From the NCBI GenBank assembly GCA_001465935.1, contig LNKV01000037.1, positions 372,001 through 436,000 on the forward strand: DNA of 64,000 bases, read 5' to 3'. The translations under genes and the position numbers were made by a program. This DNA is from Clarireedia homoeocarpa. Its lineage: Eukaryota; Ascomycota; Leotiomycetes; Helotiales; Rutstroemiaceae. Below, in pieces: positions 31,771 to 45,397 of the stretch (position 1 is the stretch's first letter; every line of letters begins with the position of its first letter). The notes under the pieces are model-generated. The model was not told the DNA's origin, did not search any database, and saw only the letters and a list, made by a program, of their open reading frames with translations.

Positions 31771-33503
31771 TTTGATCTTTCCCAACCAAGGCTGGACCAG
31801 TGCGGCTACGGATGATGAACTTACCAATGTTGTGTCTCAATTGAGCGTACGTCATGAGAATACCCCTCCCCGAAGCATTTCATTGACATAACTGAGCAGC
31901 CCAACATCTCTTATGCTGAGACTGTTTCCAGTAACTTACGGACACTGTCGACTCACAATGCAGACGCGAGTGGCGTTATAGGAGGCTTCCTTTTTGTCCC
32001 AGATCTCAATCGCAATGATGCATGCTACAACATCTCGAAGCAGTACGTTCCCTCGAACGTCACCCGGCAATCCAATCTTCCTGCGACAGACTTCAGTCTC
32101 ATTGCAATAGCACCATGGATCAGTGTGGAATGCACTCAAGGCTATCTTGCTGCAGCACGCAAAGACCCTGTGCGAGCGTTTATCTTCTACCAACCCGATA
32201 ACAGCACGGATCAGCCACCACCCATCAGTTCAGAACAATGGTCGCTACGAGATGGGGGTTCTTGGAAGACTGCAAACAACTTCCCAGCGTATGCTGTTCC
32301 TGGAAGCTTAGGAGCTCGTATGATGTACCAATTGAGCAGATATTCAGGCAACCTAACAGACGTTCCCTACGGCCATCAGCTATCAATGATACCCGGCGTC
32401 GATCCACGAGAGTATGTGCGGATATACACACAGCTAGATCTATCGCAAGGCTCCTCGCTGCCAAATTTGTGGGAGTTTCTCCTGATAATAATCGCTGTAC
32501 TTGTGCTCATGTTAGCTGTCACTTCAGGCTCGATGCACTATATCCAAAGAAGTCGAAGGCGAGCCCTAAGACGACGTGTGCAGACAGGCGAGGTGAACTT
32601 GGAAGCACTTGGGATCAAGCGGCTTACTGTACCTCAACATGTTATTGATAATATGCCTCTTTTCACTTATAATTTTCGTTCAGAGCAGCTTCCCGCCGTA
32701 CCAAAAGACCCAACTGCGCTCACCATTCATGAATCTCAATATACTTCCGAGAACGATACTGCCACCATACCGACCAGTACAACATCAAACAACGTACAGC
32801 CGGTTACTCAACCTAACAATGAAGATAACCTCACGTTGGCCCAGGATCACCGACTTGTACCCTTCTCCCAACCCACTTGTCCGATTTGTTTGGACGATTT
32901 CGAGGCTGCAATTACTCTGATACGTGAGTTACCGTGCGGGCACATATTTCACCCGGATTGCATCGATCCGTTTTTGAGTAACAATAGTTCTCTATGCCCG
33001 ATGTGTAAAAAGAGCGTCTTGCCCATTGGGTATTGTCCTACAGAGATTACCAATGCCATGGTCACTCGTGAAAGAAATATGCGAAGGTTGCGTTCGAGAA
33101 TCATGGTTCAGGATGATCAGCCGGACCTTGAAGGGGGTCAAAGACGTATCTCAAATCGAAGCTTGAGCTCTGCTTGGAAACGACGAATATTCACTTCATC
33201 GACAGCAGTTTCCCATGAAGTTCGGATGACGCCTACGATTCCAGATGGCACCGTATCGCCATTGATGACAAATGCATTGTCTTCGCAGCCCCCAACGGCC
33301 GAAGCAGCCGCACAGACTCGGCAAGAGAGGGCACGCCAACGTTTAGAGGAGCTTGCCGCTCAGCAACCAGAGATTGAAGATCCAGATCTGGTTTCAAGGC
33401 GGCAGCAACCAGCATGTATGTTACCCAGACGCGCCTCTTGTGCATTTGACTAATCTTTGTAGGGCGACGAGCGATATTGAAGATTTTTCCTGGATATTCT
33501 TGA
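31771..33503 (+). CDS. PA-TM-RING E3 ubiquitin ligase (first exon missing)
   Basis: Exons 31771-31846, 31900-33415 and 33463-33503 join in phase. The lumenal part (to about 32460) resembles a PA domain, with GGFLFVPDL and APWISVECTQGYLAAA. A single transmembrane segment follows at about 32467-32525 (LWEFLLIIIAVLVLMLAVTSG), then basic residues (RSRRRALRRR) marking the cytosolic side. A RING-H2 finger is at about 32876-33015: CPIC, CGHIFHPDC, CPMC. Proteins of this build ubiquitinate substrates at endosomal or vacuolar membranes. The tail is Ala/Gln/Arg-rich and helical. The 5' exon with start codon and signal peptide was not identified, so the given start is an exon boundary, not a translation start. 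Confidence 0.8.
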
Positions 33504-34095
33504 GGGGTCTGTTGTATATATTGATGACATTGTCTGCATTTTTAGCGTAGCATTGGCAGGATAGATGTTGGTCGGCGTTTTATATTGAAAATGTACGATG
33601 AATGGAAAGCGGATACCCAAACCGCTCGGCATGGGATTGTTTGAACGGATGTCATTTTTGGTTTGTGGGAGTGATTTGTACAACCTGCTTGGCAGGCGCA
33701 TTCAAGGCGTATTATATGCGAATCAGGAAATACCTTGGGACCAGTATAACGGGGCAGACGACACCTTGATGTTGATGATGGAATGGCTTCACAATATGAA
33801 AGTTAGCATGTAGCATAATGACATGATTTTTCACTCCTTGAATAGACGTTCAGATAGCATGTCACTATTTCTTCGAGCTGCATACGTCCAATAATTTCGT
33901 TGGGGAGGCTCCGAGTTTGCAAATTCGGACTATGCCACGTTTGACACATTAAACCCTGTCAGAAGCTTATCGGTGCATAGACTATTATCTTACTGCGGGG
34001 TTTTCTGTTCGAGAGCTCAAATGCGCTCTGTCAAAATGCGAATTGATAGTTTTGTTACTCTTTATCGAGGTGAACTTCGATAACAGAGTCTCAAA
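33504..34095. other. Intergenic region between RING and urease genes
   Basis: About 590 bp containing the RING 3' UTR and the urease promoter. No gene or repeat seen. Confidence 0.5.
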
Positions 34096-36984
34096 ATGCA
34101 TCTTGTACCAAAGGAAGTCAGTATTCGAGCTTATCTTAGCGGAAAGAGCTTGGTGAATCTCTAATCGTCGAAACAGATAGATAAGCTGGTCATCTCGCAG
34201 CTTGGCCTCCTTGCGCAGAGACGGCTGGCTCGAGGAGTCAAGCTGAATCATTCAGAGGCAGTTGTCAGTTTGCATCACCCCTAGTTCTACTGGCGCTCGA
34301 TGGTAGCTAATTGGCATAGGCACTCATATCAAACAATCTTCAAGAGGTCCGACGATTTTCCTATTCCCCTCTGTGCAAGAGAACATCGGAAGCTGACGGT
34401 CAGAAAAGCTCATTCGCGATGGAAACCACACGGTCGCAGACCTCATGTCTATTGGTGCAACAATGCTCGGCCGTCGCCATGTTCTTCCCGCTGTCTGCAC
34501 GACTCTCACGGAAATAATGGTAGAAGGAACTTTCCCAACCGGAACATATTTGGTTACTGTACATCATCCGATTAGCAGCGACGATGGAGATTTGGCAAAG
34601 GCGCTTTATGGTAGCTTTTTACCCATTCCGGACAAAGAGCTATTCTCACTACCTACGGCGGAGGAATATGAACCGACTAAGCAACCAGGTGCTCTCATTA
34701 TTGTGAAGGGCAAGGTCACATTGAATGAAGGCAGAAAGCGAGTAAAGTTGAAGGTTACAAGTAAGGGTGATAGACCAATTCAAGTGGGTTCAGATATTTT
34801 ACCTGGTTGCGTCACTTGTTGATTTTCATAGATTGGCTCTCATTATCATTTCATTGAAACTAATCCTCAGCTCGAATTTGATCGCATCAAGGCATATGGC
34901 TATCGATTGGACATTGCGGCTGGAACCTCAGTCCGCTTCGAGCCCGGAGACACAAAAACAGTTACATTGGTCGAGATTGGTGGAAACAGAATTATTCGCG
35001 GTGGAAACCACCTTGCGACCGGAAAAGTAGATCTTACACGAGCAGATGAAATTTTAGCACATCTTCAAAAGGCAGGATTTGCGCACTGCCCTGACCCAAC
35101 CACAGATTCTGCGCACATTGATATGTTTGAAATGAGCAGAGCAGCATATGCAACTATGTTTGGACCAACAGTAGGTGACACTATTCGATTGGGCAATACA
35201 GATCTCTGGATCAAGGTTGAAAAGGATCTTACCAATTACGGAGATGAATGTAAGTTTGGTGGTGGTAAAACACTCCGAGAAGGTATGGGACAAGCGACTG
35301 GTGTGTCCGACGAGCTCTCTCTGGATTTGGTCATTGTCAACGCATTGATTGTAGATTGGTCTGGTATATATAAGGCCGATATTGGTGTCAAGAATGGCAT
35401 TATTGTAGGCATCGGTAAGGCTGGCAACCCAGATGTGATGGATGGTGTTACCCCGAACATGATTGTTGGCTCGTGTACGGATGTTATTGCTGGGGAAGGT
35501 AAAATTGTCACTGCTGGTGGTTTCGACACACACATTCACTTCATCTGTCCTCAGCAAGTGTACGAAGCTATCTCATCCGGCATTACAACAATGTTAGGAG
35601 GAGGAACCGGTCCTAGGTGAGTGCCATAATGAGTATTATGTGAATTTGCTCTAATATGCAACAGTGCTGGGACGAGTGCCACAACTTGCACACCAGGAAA
35701 GAATTATATGCGACAAATGCTCCAGGCCTGTGATACCTTACCCGTGAATATTGGAATTACTGGCAAAGGTAATGACAGTTCTCCTGATGCGCTACGTGAG
35801 CAAGTTCTTGCTGGTGCTTGCGGTCTCAAGCTGCACGAAGATTGGGGAACAACGCCTTCGGCTATCGATTCATGTCTCACTGTTTGCGACGAGATGGATG
35901 TTCAATGTTTGATTCATACGGATACATTGAACGAGTCAGGTTTCGTTGAGTCCACTATTGCCGCTTTCAAGGATCGTACCATCCATACATACCACACCGA
36001 AGGTGCTGGAGGGGGCCATGCACCTGACATCATCAGTGTTGTCGAGCATCCAAATGTCCTTCCTTCTTCTACCAACCCAACCAGACCATACACTAGAAAC
36101 ACGCTAGACGAGCATCTAGATATGCTTATGGTGTGCCATCATCTTTCCAAAAACATCCCTGAAGACGTCGCATTCGCCGAATCCCGCATCCGTGCGGAAA
36201 CCATCGCCGCCGAAGACGTTCTCCATGATCTAGGCGCTATCAGTATGATGTCCTCCGACTCGCAAGCCATGGGTCGTTGCGGCGAAGTCATTATGCGCAC
36301 GTGGAACACGGCACATAAGAATAAAGTCCAACGCGGCACATTAAAAGAAGACGAGGGCACGGGAGCGGACAACTTCAGGGTCAAGCGATATGTTAGTAAG
36401 TATACGATTAACGCGGCTATTGCCCAGGGTATGGGCCATGTTATTGGAAGTATCGAGGTGGGGAAGTTGGCGGATTTAGTGGTTTGGGATCCAGCTTGGT
36501 TCGGAACGAAACCGATGACTATTGTTAAGAGTGGCCTGATTGCTTATTCCCAAATGGTATGTTTTCTTGCTTCTTGGATCTCTTCTTGGATCTTTTCTTA
36601 CCTCTAGTCCCTCTCTTTCTCTATCAAACTCAAATAATCAAACACCTAACACGCACAAAAAAGGGCGACCCCAACGCCTCCATCCCCACTGTCCAGCCCA
36701 TCATATCCCGGCCCATGTTCGCACCCCTCGTCCCCTCTACTTCCGTTCTCTTCGTCTCTCAATCATCAATTTCCTCGGGCATCATAGCGACATATGGCCT
36801 GAAGAAGCGAGTTGAGGCGGTGAAGAATTGTAGGAATATTGGAAAGAAAGATATGAAATTTAACGATAAGATGCCGAGAATGAAGGTCGATCCAGAGAGC
36901 TATAGAGTCGAGGCTGATGGCGTGCATGCCGTTTGTGAGGCGGCGGATTGGTTGCCGTTGGGACAGGGCGCGTACGTTTATTAG
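34096..36984 (+). CDS. URE1: Urease (single-chain, nickel-dependent)
   Basis: Seven exons join in phase: 34096-34116, 34177-34263, 34320-34346, 34409-34783, 34832-35616, 35665-36556 and 36664-36984, giving 835 aa, the usual length for fungal and plant ureases. The chain fuses the bacterial gamma (about 1-100), beta (about 130-240) and alpha (about 265-835) subunits. It hydrolyses urea to ammonia and carbamate in the cytosol. Nickel and catalytic residues are all present: the HIH pair in GGFDTHIHF, the carbamylated Lys in GLKLHEDWG, His residues in IHTDTLNE and YHTEGAGGGHAPD, the flap region MVCHHLSKN, and Asp in SSDSQAMGR. The first exon has only seven codons (MHLVPKE) and the third nine. Activity needs accessory proteins not seen in this window. 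Confidence 0.95.
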
Positions 36985-39284
36985 ATTAGAGAGGCGAGGT
37001 TGAAGAGGGCGGTGAAGGAGGGGGAAACGGAGAGGAAGTGGGAAAGAGAAGACAAGATTTTGAGATAATGTCAAATCACATAAGTCTCCGAAAGCGTAGT
37101 TAATTTCCTCCTTCTAGCTCTATTGGAATGATAATCGGATCCTCCGAAGAATATGATTTCCCAAATCTACTCGCCAAGCCCAGCAGGGCACGGTTGTCGG
37201 TACACTTCTTGCATCGACACTGCATCGACCTGCAGGCAAGTACGTGTCATCAGGGCCCGAATGCTGGGAGATCTACAGCGAGTACCCCGGACTTATAGCT
37301 ACCATGAAGATATCTTCTGCAGCAGACTATGTCATGAAGATATCTTCTGCAGCAGACTATGTATGGCTATCCATGCAGCTTCGCAGCTGCTGGACTTTTC
37401 TGTGGACTTTCTCATAAAAAAAGAGTGCAGAAGAAGTTCTCTGCAACTTGCACGAAAAGGTCCGTATCCAGACTTAACTTCGAAATGACACATGATTGCA
37501 AAACTTGAATGTGTAGCGTCTACTTAGTAGTTATCTCCTATCCAATTCTAACGACTATAGAATCACAATCACTTCCCTCTACGAGTAAATCTTGGCCCGC
37601 TCGTTCTACTTCCAGACAGCATGAACACGAAGCGTTGACTTCAACTATAAACCCACGATACCACTCCCCCAAGCAATCTATCCCACCAGATATTCATAAC
37701 CTAACCTTCTCAACAATCCATGAAGAACTTTTCATCTGCACTTACTCAATATCCAAGCCCCCAATAAACATCAATATGCATCTCCCTAAGCAGTAACACA
37801 ACATACCTACATCTCACAACGACCCCTATATCCCGCATCCTCCTCATCACAACATCTCTCCCCCAGAACCGCGGGATCTCCCTACCCGTGTCCCGAATTC
37901 TAAACTATCAGCAGACGCCACACCATGTATTTCCTCACCGACCAAACCAGTCTGTTAGCAAGAAAGGTCAGAAACTCCGACATCCGTTCCTCCTCAGCCT
38001 CCGAATCCGGTTCTCACGCTCGCACTCATAAGACGTCCGCGGACATAACCACCACCACCTCCTGAACCCTTCTTCACTCTTGCAGCCACAAGGTAACGCC
38101 CGTCCACCCGTCCACTAACACGGGAGGTGGAGAAACTTGCTATCCGCGCGGCGTGCGGAGATAAAAAAAAAAAAAAAAAAAAATTATGATTGCAGTAGTG
38201 AAGTTGCAGCAACGGAGTTAGTGATGGCGCCGCCCGCTCGCTCTTTTCGCTCAGCGATTTCACATAATCCGATTACGATTTGTTACTAATTCTATCCCTA
38301 TGATGACGAAAAAGACAATAATTACACAGCTATTTGCAGGGGAGCGGACTTACGTAGGCTGCGAGTACCGTCTTGGCGCGGATGGTCGGGAGGCGACTAG
38401 TGCCGACTAAGGGGCCTGCCTGGGGTTCGAGCCTAGGGCCGGGCAAGGAAAACTTATCATAAGGGGAATTAGTTGTACGAATAACGCTAATGAGATTGGA
38501 AAAGATGGGCGGTAGAAAATGGAATGGATTCTTGGGCTGCGGCTGATTTCTTGGGAGGAAGCAGGGTATACGAGGTATGGGGGTATGAAGGTTTCGTGCG
38601 CGGCAGGTATTATACTTTGTACGGCAGTGACGTTGGGATCAGGGCCTTAGGTTGCGTGACGTAGGGTGGGGGATGAGGGATAAGGGTAAGTGAGAAAGGG
38701 GGATAATGGCATATGATCGCTGAGAGTGTGTCAAAGGCGGGATGAGATAGGTGGCTGAAGTGAAAGCAACTTATGAACGGGAAATGAGCGAAGGTAGTTG
38801 TTGATTGCAAGTATGGCTTGCTGAGGGATCAAGTGATTAGTGCGTCAGTGAGGCTCGTCGTCTCGGCATCGGGTGAGAGTGTCAATGGAAGATTGGATTG
38901 AGTGACAAACACTATGAGTGATTTTTCGGACTCACCGCACGTCTCTTAAGTATCTACGCTGTCGAGGTAACACAAGGAGTGAGATATTACCGTGCAGATC
39001 GCACTGTGGATTCTATAAACAGGAGAAGGCAAAAATCCCCTAGATTACCGTTGTTTGCTCTATGTCACTATCTCTATTACTCAGAGAAACTGTAAAATGA
39101 CCATTAGTTTGGTAGCAGCTTGGTAGCTTGCTCTTTGATAGAGCTCGCCAGCTCGCAAGCGGTCAACATGAATCAAGCAAACGAACGATAGATGAGGTAA
39201 TGTAAGTGGTATATATACTCCCTTTTCCATAGTAGCCTACCACAGGAAAAATACGCAAAGAACTAAAACCTTGTCCCAGTCGGA
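36985..39284. other. Long intergenic region with a 30-bp duplication and poly-A tract
   Basis: No supportable gene in 2.3 kb. It contains a perfect 30-bp tandem duplication (37303-37362) and a run of 21 A (about 38163-38183) next to an AG-rich stretch. A GGTTCGAGCC near 38427 resembles a tRNA T-loop but no cloverleaf could be drawn around it. Confidence 0.5.
37303..37362 (+). repeat. Perfect 30-bp tandem duplication
   Basis: The unit starts CATGAAGATATCTTCTGCAG and occurs twice without change about 320 bp downstream of the urease stop. Confidence 0.85.
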
Positions 39285-39500
39285 ATGTCTTGGGTGTGTC
39301 CTGCTTGTGTAGACCAATATGGCTATGCTTACCTCATATTCCAAAGTGAAGGCCAATGGGGAGCACACATGAATGCGGTACATTTCAAGTTCTTCTGCTC
39401 GTGCAATCTATCCTTTTCGACACGAGGTCAGCTGAGAGGTCACATCGCCCGGAACCCAGGACATAAGCATGATCGATTCTGGAAGTATGAATGGGATTGA
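39285..39500 (+). CDS. Small zinc-finger-like protein (71 aa)
   Basis: A single ORF with two Cys/His groups: C5-x2-C8 with H28 and H33, then C38-x-C40 with H53 and H60/H62. The layout suggests two degenerate C2H2 fingers (around WGAHMNAVH and LRGHIARNPGHKH). A TATATATA box lies about 70 bp upstream (39220). The composition is protein-like, and the ORF stands alone in a gene-poor region. It may be a small gene or the remnant of a larger zinc-finger protein; I do not recognise the family. Confidence 0.4.
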   Translation: MSWVCPACVDQYGYAYLIFQSEGQWGAHMNAVHFKFFCSCNLSFSTRGQLRGHIARNPGHKHDRFWKYEWD

Positions 39501-41417
39501 AGTTGTTATGGCGGTTGAAGATATGAGTGGAATTCAGACTAGTTGATTAGCATCATGTATGTTAGTGGATTGTAGAAACGTTGATTTTAAGCTTATTGTT
39601 TTCGCTTTGTGGCTTATCCTGCGGAGAGTCGGAACGACGAGGTACTATGCAAGTGCCCTCAGGGATGATGGCACTGCCTTGTAATGAAGACTGGAACTGA
39701 GAAAGGTTGCTGGTAGAAAGAAGCGATAGGGCGGTCTAGCTCCAGAATCTTACAAATTGTGTCTGCACCGAAGGATGACCATGTGCCAATACCAAGCAGA
39801 CATTTTGGTAGATATGTCATGAATGATAAGAAAAACTTCACTTGCGCGTGACGGTAACGTCTTTATATTGTCCTAGTATGGGTCTTCGCGATAAAACAAG
39901 ACAGAGAAGTAGAAAGCGGCATTGTGACCTGCATGCCCATCTCCGCTTGAAGTGCTTCTAGCAGGAAAGCTGTGAGATATCGCGCTAGAGATGTGACCTA
40001 CTATATGATTTAGAAATGTCACAATACCATACCATTACCTCGAACCCGGGCAGAGCCATCCCTTCGATCGATCTCATTTCCCCGTTTGTTCTAATTTTAG
40101 GGTCTCGAACTCTCTTGCTTAATTGTTGATCCATATTTCAACCTTCATAGAGGAGAGGCAGATAGCATGTAGAGCAGGTATATGGTGTCTGGAGCGCCTG
40201 CATCCAACATAGCTTCACATGATCGAGTTGTATACTTCGTAAATATAAAAGAACACATCAGGGTTTTATCGTGGGAAAAGTGGACTACTGGAAGATCTGC
40301 CCCAGATTGAAGCAAAGGGAAGAACATGGAGCACTCTATGAGTCTCGTGAATCGCGGGGTGGACATGCGCTCGAGGTTGGATGAAGATGGCTATCGGCGC
40401 AGAGGTTCATACTGCCATCTAATATTGTCAGTGCTTCTATTTATACGCCTTATCGAACGCTTGGCGATTTCTCTCTCGTTTCTGTTCAAGGGATGTAGTT
40501 CTAACGTACCGGCAGACCCTTTCTGTCAAGATCTGGAAGTATAGCGGTTCCTCCGACGAGTCAAGCCACCCTGGCTGAAGGTGGCCGGCTGAAGGTGGAC
40601 AGCTGAAGGTGGACGGACAGATGATGTGTGTGGACGGTGCCGACAGTGATCTTAGCATCTGGAATGACCTCGGCTGGCCTGGTGTGCCGGCAGGCTGGAA
40701 AGTCTAACTCCTTCATCCCTTCATCGTCATTGGAAAGTTGGCCGTGGGAAAGCTAAAATTCTGTTTTTGGCCCGGGACCGAATCCGGATTCAATCCGGAT
40801 CCAATCTGATTGGCCAACGGTGTGTACGTAAGGGGCAAGTCGTGGACTTTGCACACCTTGTACTTTGTACATCCATACCTGGACGTGTGGGCTGTGCTTG
40901 CTGCAATTCTCTCGCAATTCTCTCGCAGCTCCCGGGACAAACGAAGGCACAACGAAGGCACAACGAAGGCACAACGAATGCACAACGAATGCACAACGAA
41001 TGCACCGTGCTTTCGTAAGCGCCCGCCTCTTCCTTCTACGGCAGCCCACTCACTCCACTCTGCACATAGTTTTGCCAACCTCTTGGCTACGGCACTGCAT
41101 GGAAGGGCCTTTTATAGTAGTGTTCTGCTCTAGCCTTCGTTTCATTCACACTTAATTACTACTATGCTTGAGCCCTTCGAACACTTACTCATCGGAAAAC
41201 ACCCGATTGACGGCCATACTTCTCGTGTGGACTGTCAAGATAAATTTCGTGGTTGATCTCGTCGTCGCAGCTCGTTACCTTATCCATTTCCAAATATTCT
41301 TCTCTTCCCACCACTACAGTACAGCTATAGCCAACTACAGGCGCAGCCAACTACAACTACAATTACAACTATAGTTCCAGCCAGCTCCGGCTACAGCAGC
41401 CTACGCCAGCAGCTACA
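39501..41417. other. Intergenic region with two tandem repeats upstream of the Zn2Cys6 gene
   Basis: It contains a 13-14-bp repeat (about 40573-40615) and an 11-bp repeat array (about 40936-41004). A run of CAACTACA-like units (41335-41415) just upstream of the regulator's start may be its 5' leader. No other gene seen. Confidence 0.5.
40936..41004 (+). repeat. Tandem repeat, 11-12 bp x about 6
   Basis: The units GCACAACGAAG and then GCACAACGAAT are repeated in two blocks of about three. The array lies about 420 bp upstream of the Zn2Cys6 start. Confidence 0.8.
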
Positions 41418-43922
41418 ATGAACACGGGCACAGGCATAGGTACAGGCATAGGTACAGCCAGGAGTACAGGCAGCCCAAGTGCTACTTCAAGTTCTAGTGG
41501 TCCACATACAACAACAACCTCAGCCTCAACCTCAAATCAAACAACTCCTAAAATTCTAAGCTGTACAAACTGCAGAAGACGCAAAATTAAATGCAACAAA
41601 ACAAACCCTTGTCTTCCTTGTCAGGTGAGCATTAAACTGTCTCTCGATTCTTGATCTGGGTTTGCTTGATCTGGGTTATATTCATCTGCTCGCAAACCTT
41701 TCATGGATTGTCAAACGTGAACACTACTGTTTAGAATTTCGAATTTAACAGTGAGGTAGACATCTAGAACAGAATGTGTTTTTCCAACCCGTGCCCGGAA
41801 TCCCCGTCCAAGACAAACCGTTCCAAAATCTCGTGATGCTGAACTTCTCAAGAGGATTTCACATCTGGAAAGTCTGGTGAGCAAGATTGATGCTTCAAAA
41901 TTGGTGGAAAAGGATAGCCCAGGAGCCGAGGAGCCTGGTTCTAACGAGCCATCACCCACCCCTGGAGGAGGAGCACTTTCTTCCCTACGACGGACACCAT
42001 CTGAGCGCGTTGTGTCATTTCCAGGCCGTATGGATCATGAATATGCATCCTTTATAAAACGCCAAGAAACAAATTCCATCTACAGAAATGACAGTTTTTG
42101 GACCAGACTGAGCGAAGAGGTGGATGGGTTGAGGCAGCTTATAGAGAGCCCGAGTGACGACGAAGATGAGCCTACAGATTCAATCACAAGTTCTCCAGTG
42201 GCTAAATACTCATCACCCTCACAATTGATGTTTGAAGCGAAAAGCGGTTCACTGAATATCGCGACTTTATATCCATCCCCAGAGCAGCGCGAGGCTCTCT
42301 ATCGTATTTACTTCTCTAACGTTCATCCACTGGTGAAAATTTTGCACCATGGCATGTGCCATGCTCTTCTTCATGCAACCCCTGACATCTTCGATGAAAA
42401 TACCGGCCGGTACAAATTCAGTAGCTTAGAAGCATGTACATTCGCCATGTACTTCGCTGCGGTAACAAGTTTAAAACCTGAAGAGTGCATTCGGTATCTG
42501 AATGAAGAGAGGGATGTCTTGGTAGCACGATACAAAGCCGCCAGTGAGATCGCACTACAAGAGTCTGATTTCCTCAACAGTGTGGAGATTGTTACATTAC
42601 AATCGCTGATCTTGTACATCGTAAGTTAACCACTTTTCTTATATAGATTACGTTCAAAGACATTTCTTGGAGGCATACTCACGCCTTTCCAGACAGCTTT
42701 GCGTAGCCACGATCGGAGCCGAGTAACTTGGACATTCATTGGCGTTGCAGTTCGTATTGCACAAGGTCTCGGCCTTCATAGAGACGGTAATGGCGAAGGA
42801 TTTTCTATCTTCGACGCTGAGATGCGAAGAAGAGTTTGGTGGACACTAGTCGTTCTTGATGCCAGATCGTCTGAAGATCGAGGTTCTGAAACACTAATAT
42901 CTAAGGGCTCTTTCAACACCAGATTGCCATCGAACATTAATGACGAGGACATCTTTGTGGACACCAAGATCCCTCCTGTCGAAAAAGAGGGATACACTGA
43001 GCTGACTTTTCCATTAATCACGATGGTCGTGTCATATACCTGCATTAAACTGAATTTCGTCCCCCCACAGAGCGATGATCAAATCCTGACCTTCCAGGAA
43101 AAGGAACAGCTGGTCAAGGATTGTATCGCTAAAATAGAAACGAAATATTTGATAGGCGTTGACCCAGAGAGACTTGGGTGGATTACCATGGTCTCACGAC
43201 TTCTTTCTTTAAAGCTCTGGTTAATAACTCAATACCCCCTCCAGAGTAGGCGGGCCACACGAGTTCTTCCACGCGGGCAGTCTCTACGAACAGCGGTCGC
43301 ATACTTGAACCTAACTGAGATTATTTGGCAGCATGATTCAGCCACAGGTTTCTTTTGGTTCTTTCAGAACTATGTACCATGGCATGCGCTTGCGATTGCT
43401 CTGGCCGAGCTTTGCGTGGAAACTAGCGGTCCCCTTGCTGATCTGGCGTGGCAAGTTATCGAGCATAGCTTCCACAAATGGAGCGAGTTTGTTGCAGATA
43501 CGAAAGACGGAATGATATGGCGACCACTCAAAAATCTTATGAAGCGAGCCAAGGCTGCAAGAATACAGCAGCATCCTTCGCTGGACGCGCAAATAGCAAA
43601 TTTCAGCCCGCAAACCCCTAATCAACTTCTACCAAGTGCAAATCTAGGCTTCGATCAACTCAGCATGGGAGCCAATAACAACTCTCAGTATTCATTGATG
43701 ACAGATGAATTCAATGCAATGGGGCAAAACTCATATGCATCATTTGGACTCAATTTCTCCACACCCATGGATATCCCAATCGATACAGTGGGAGGTGGCT
43801 CGGATGTTTATTCGGATACTCACTGGAACGAGTTCATTTCCGAAGTTAGCACCACCGTTGGCGACATAGCACCGGATCCAAATGCTCTCTGGTCTCTGCA
43901 GGGCTACTTTACTGGGACATGA
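41418..43922 (+). CDS. Zn2Cys6 transcription factor
   Basis: Three exons (41418-41624, 41760-42620, 42693-43922) encode 765 aa. The binuclear cluster is split by the first intron: C49, C52, C59, C65, C68 in exon 1 and C75 in exon 2, giving C-x2-C-x6-C-x5-C-x2-C-x6-C. Choosing the acceptor at 41759 is what keeps both phase and cysteine spacing. A linker with VFPTRARNPRPRQ and a short coiled coil (LLKRISHLESLV) follow, suited to dimerisation. A fungal_trans middle homology domain spans about residues 230-560, including TWTFIGVAVRIAQGLGLHRD and EMRRRVWWTLVVLD. The N-terminal 40 residues are a Gly/Thr/Ser run. The target pathway cannot be told from this window; no biosynthetic cluster adjoins it. 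Confidence 0.9.
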
Positions 43923-45397
43923 CGGCACTAGGAGGGCTCAATTGGCAATTAGTTATGATGTTATGATAATATCAATAGACGGGATGGAAAGAAGGTCTGG
44001 GAATTAGCACGTATGTTTCGAAAGAAGCCTTTGTAAATATCTTAACACTCCTACTCCATTAAGATCTATTTAGCTCTATCTCCAGATCTCACAATCATTG
44101 GGTGGCATTGAACTTGGAACAAACACCATAATTGTTCGAAGGTTACTTGACAATCAGCCGTCAACTCCTACGTCATCATGGCATTTAATTGGAGCATAGG
44201 GTTTACAGTTGAAAACTCCCGGTGACTTGGAGATGTCCATCTAAGCTTTGTTATTTAGGTCGTGGGGTACGGGACGGGACGATCTCCAGATAGTCTGAGT
44301 TCGAGAAAAAATTTCCGCGAACAGACAGTAGCTTCTAATTATCCCTGCGACAAAACTGTATTTTACAAACAGCAGATACATCATGAAACTAATGGTGCCG
44401 CGATATATGATTCATAAACGTGTGCACAAACAAAGTATGTGAGTTTGCATCTCCAATCAACGGCGTTCGTGCTAAAAGATTAGTAGTTTCATCAGATCCT
44501 CAACTTCACGGATATTCCTCCTTGTGTTGTGAATGCGCAAGTTTCGTCACTACCACAAAGCTAACCATCAAATCTTGTACCCCAATCGAAAGCAATCATG
44601 TGATTCCAGTATCATCAGCGGATTTCCACATCAAACAACCGGCATAGCGCAGCAGAGACTCGACATCAACGTACTGTACGCATCGAATATGCATTTTATC
44701 GGAGCAAGTGGAAAGCCATCATACACCGCAAACATAACCGTTGATAAACCACATGTACACTGCCACTTGAGGTTATCGAAAGATCTGCTCTCTATGGCAT
44801 GTCAGATTGGATAGAGTTGAACTCGTGAAACTTTCCCGCGGAACGAGCCGGCTTTTTCAACCACGGACGAGCAGCTCTAGTTCATACTGTTTCATGTCGA
44901 CCGGTCAAATCAGGCTCTAGACCAATAACAATGGATGATTCGTTCAGCTTTTGGCTCCAGATCAGGCCGCTAAACGTGTTTTCTTTCTCTATCTTGCTGG
45001 ATGTGCTTTTGCACTCCCAGGAATCCCTTGTTTCACGCATTGTCCAAGCTCCTGTCATAGCGGAATCCAGTTCACTCAAACCCTATTATAACGACTACTT
45101 TATTCTACACAAATCACCTGCTTCTCGTTGATTCTTGAACAGAGTTCAGCAGGCCATGCGTGCCCTTGCCAAAAGCCGACAGCTGCGAACGTTGGTATGC
45201 ATGCACAGTCCAAGAATGTGGAACTACCTTGGTGCACGTCTACTCCGTTATCCACAAGCTTTGCGTCTTACGGAAATGTATCTAATACTGCGTTATAACC
45301 ATATATCTCAAGAATTTCCTCATTCTTCTTCTTTTCTCCTCCGTTCTTCATGAGGCCATATTGACTTGTCCGCCATTAATACTTTCATTTTCTCGAT
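43923..45397. other. Intergenic region
   Basis: About 1.5 kb with short open frames only (for instance around 44420-44815) that lack protein-like composition. No repeat or RNA gene recognised. Confidence 0.5.

Noticed and set aside
38390..38450. GGTTCGAGCC resembling a tRNA T-loop
   Set aside because: No acceptor, D and anticodon stems could be paired around it, and the T-stem itself does not pair.
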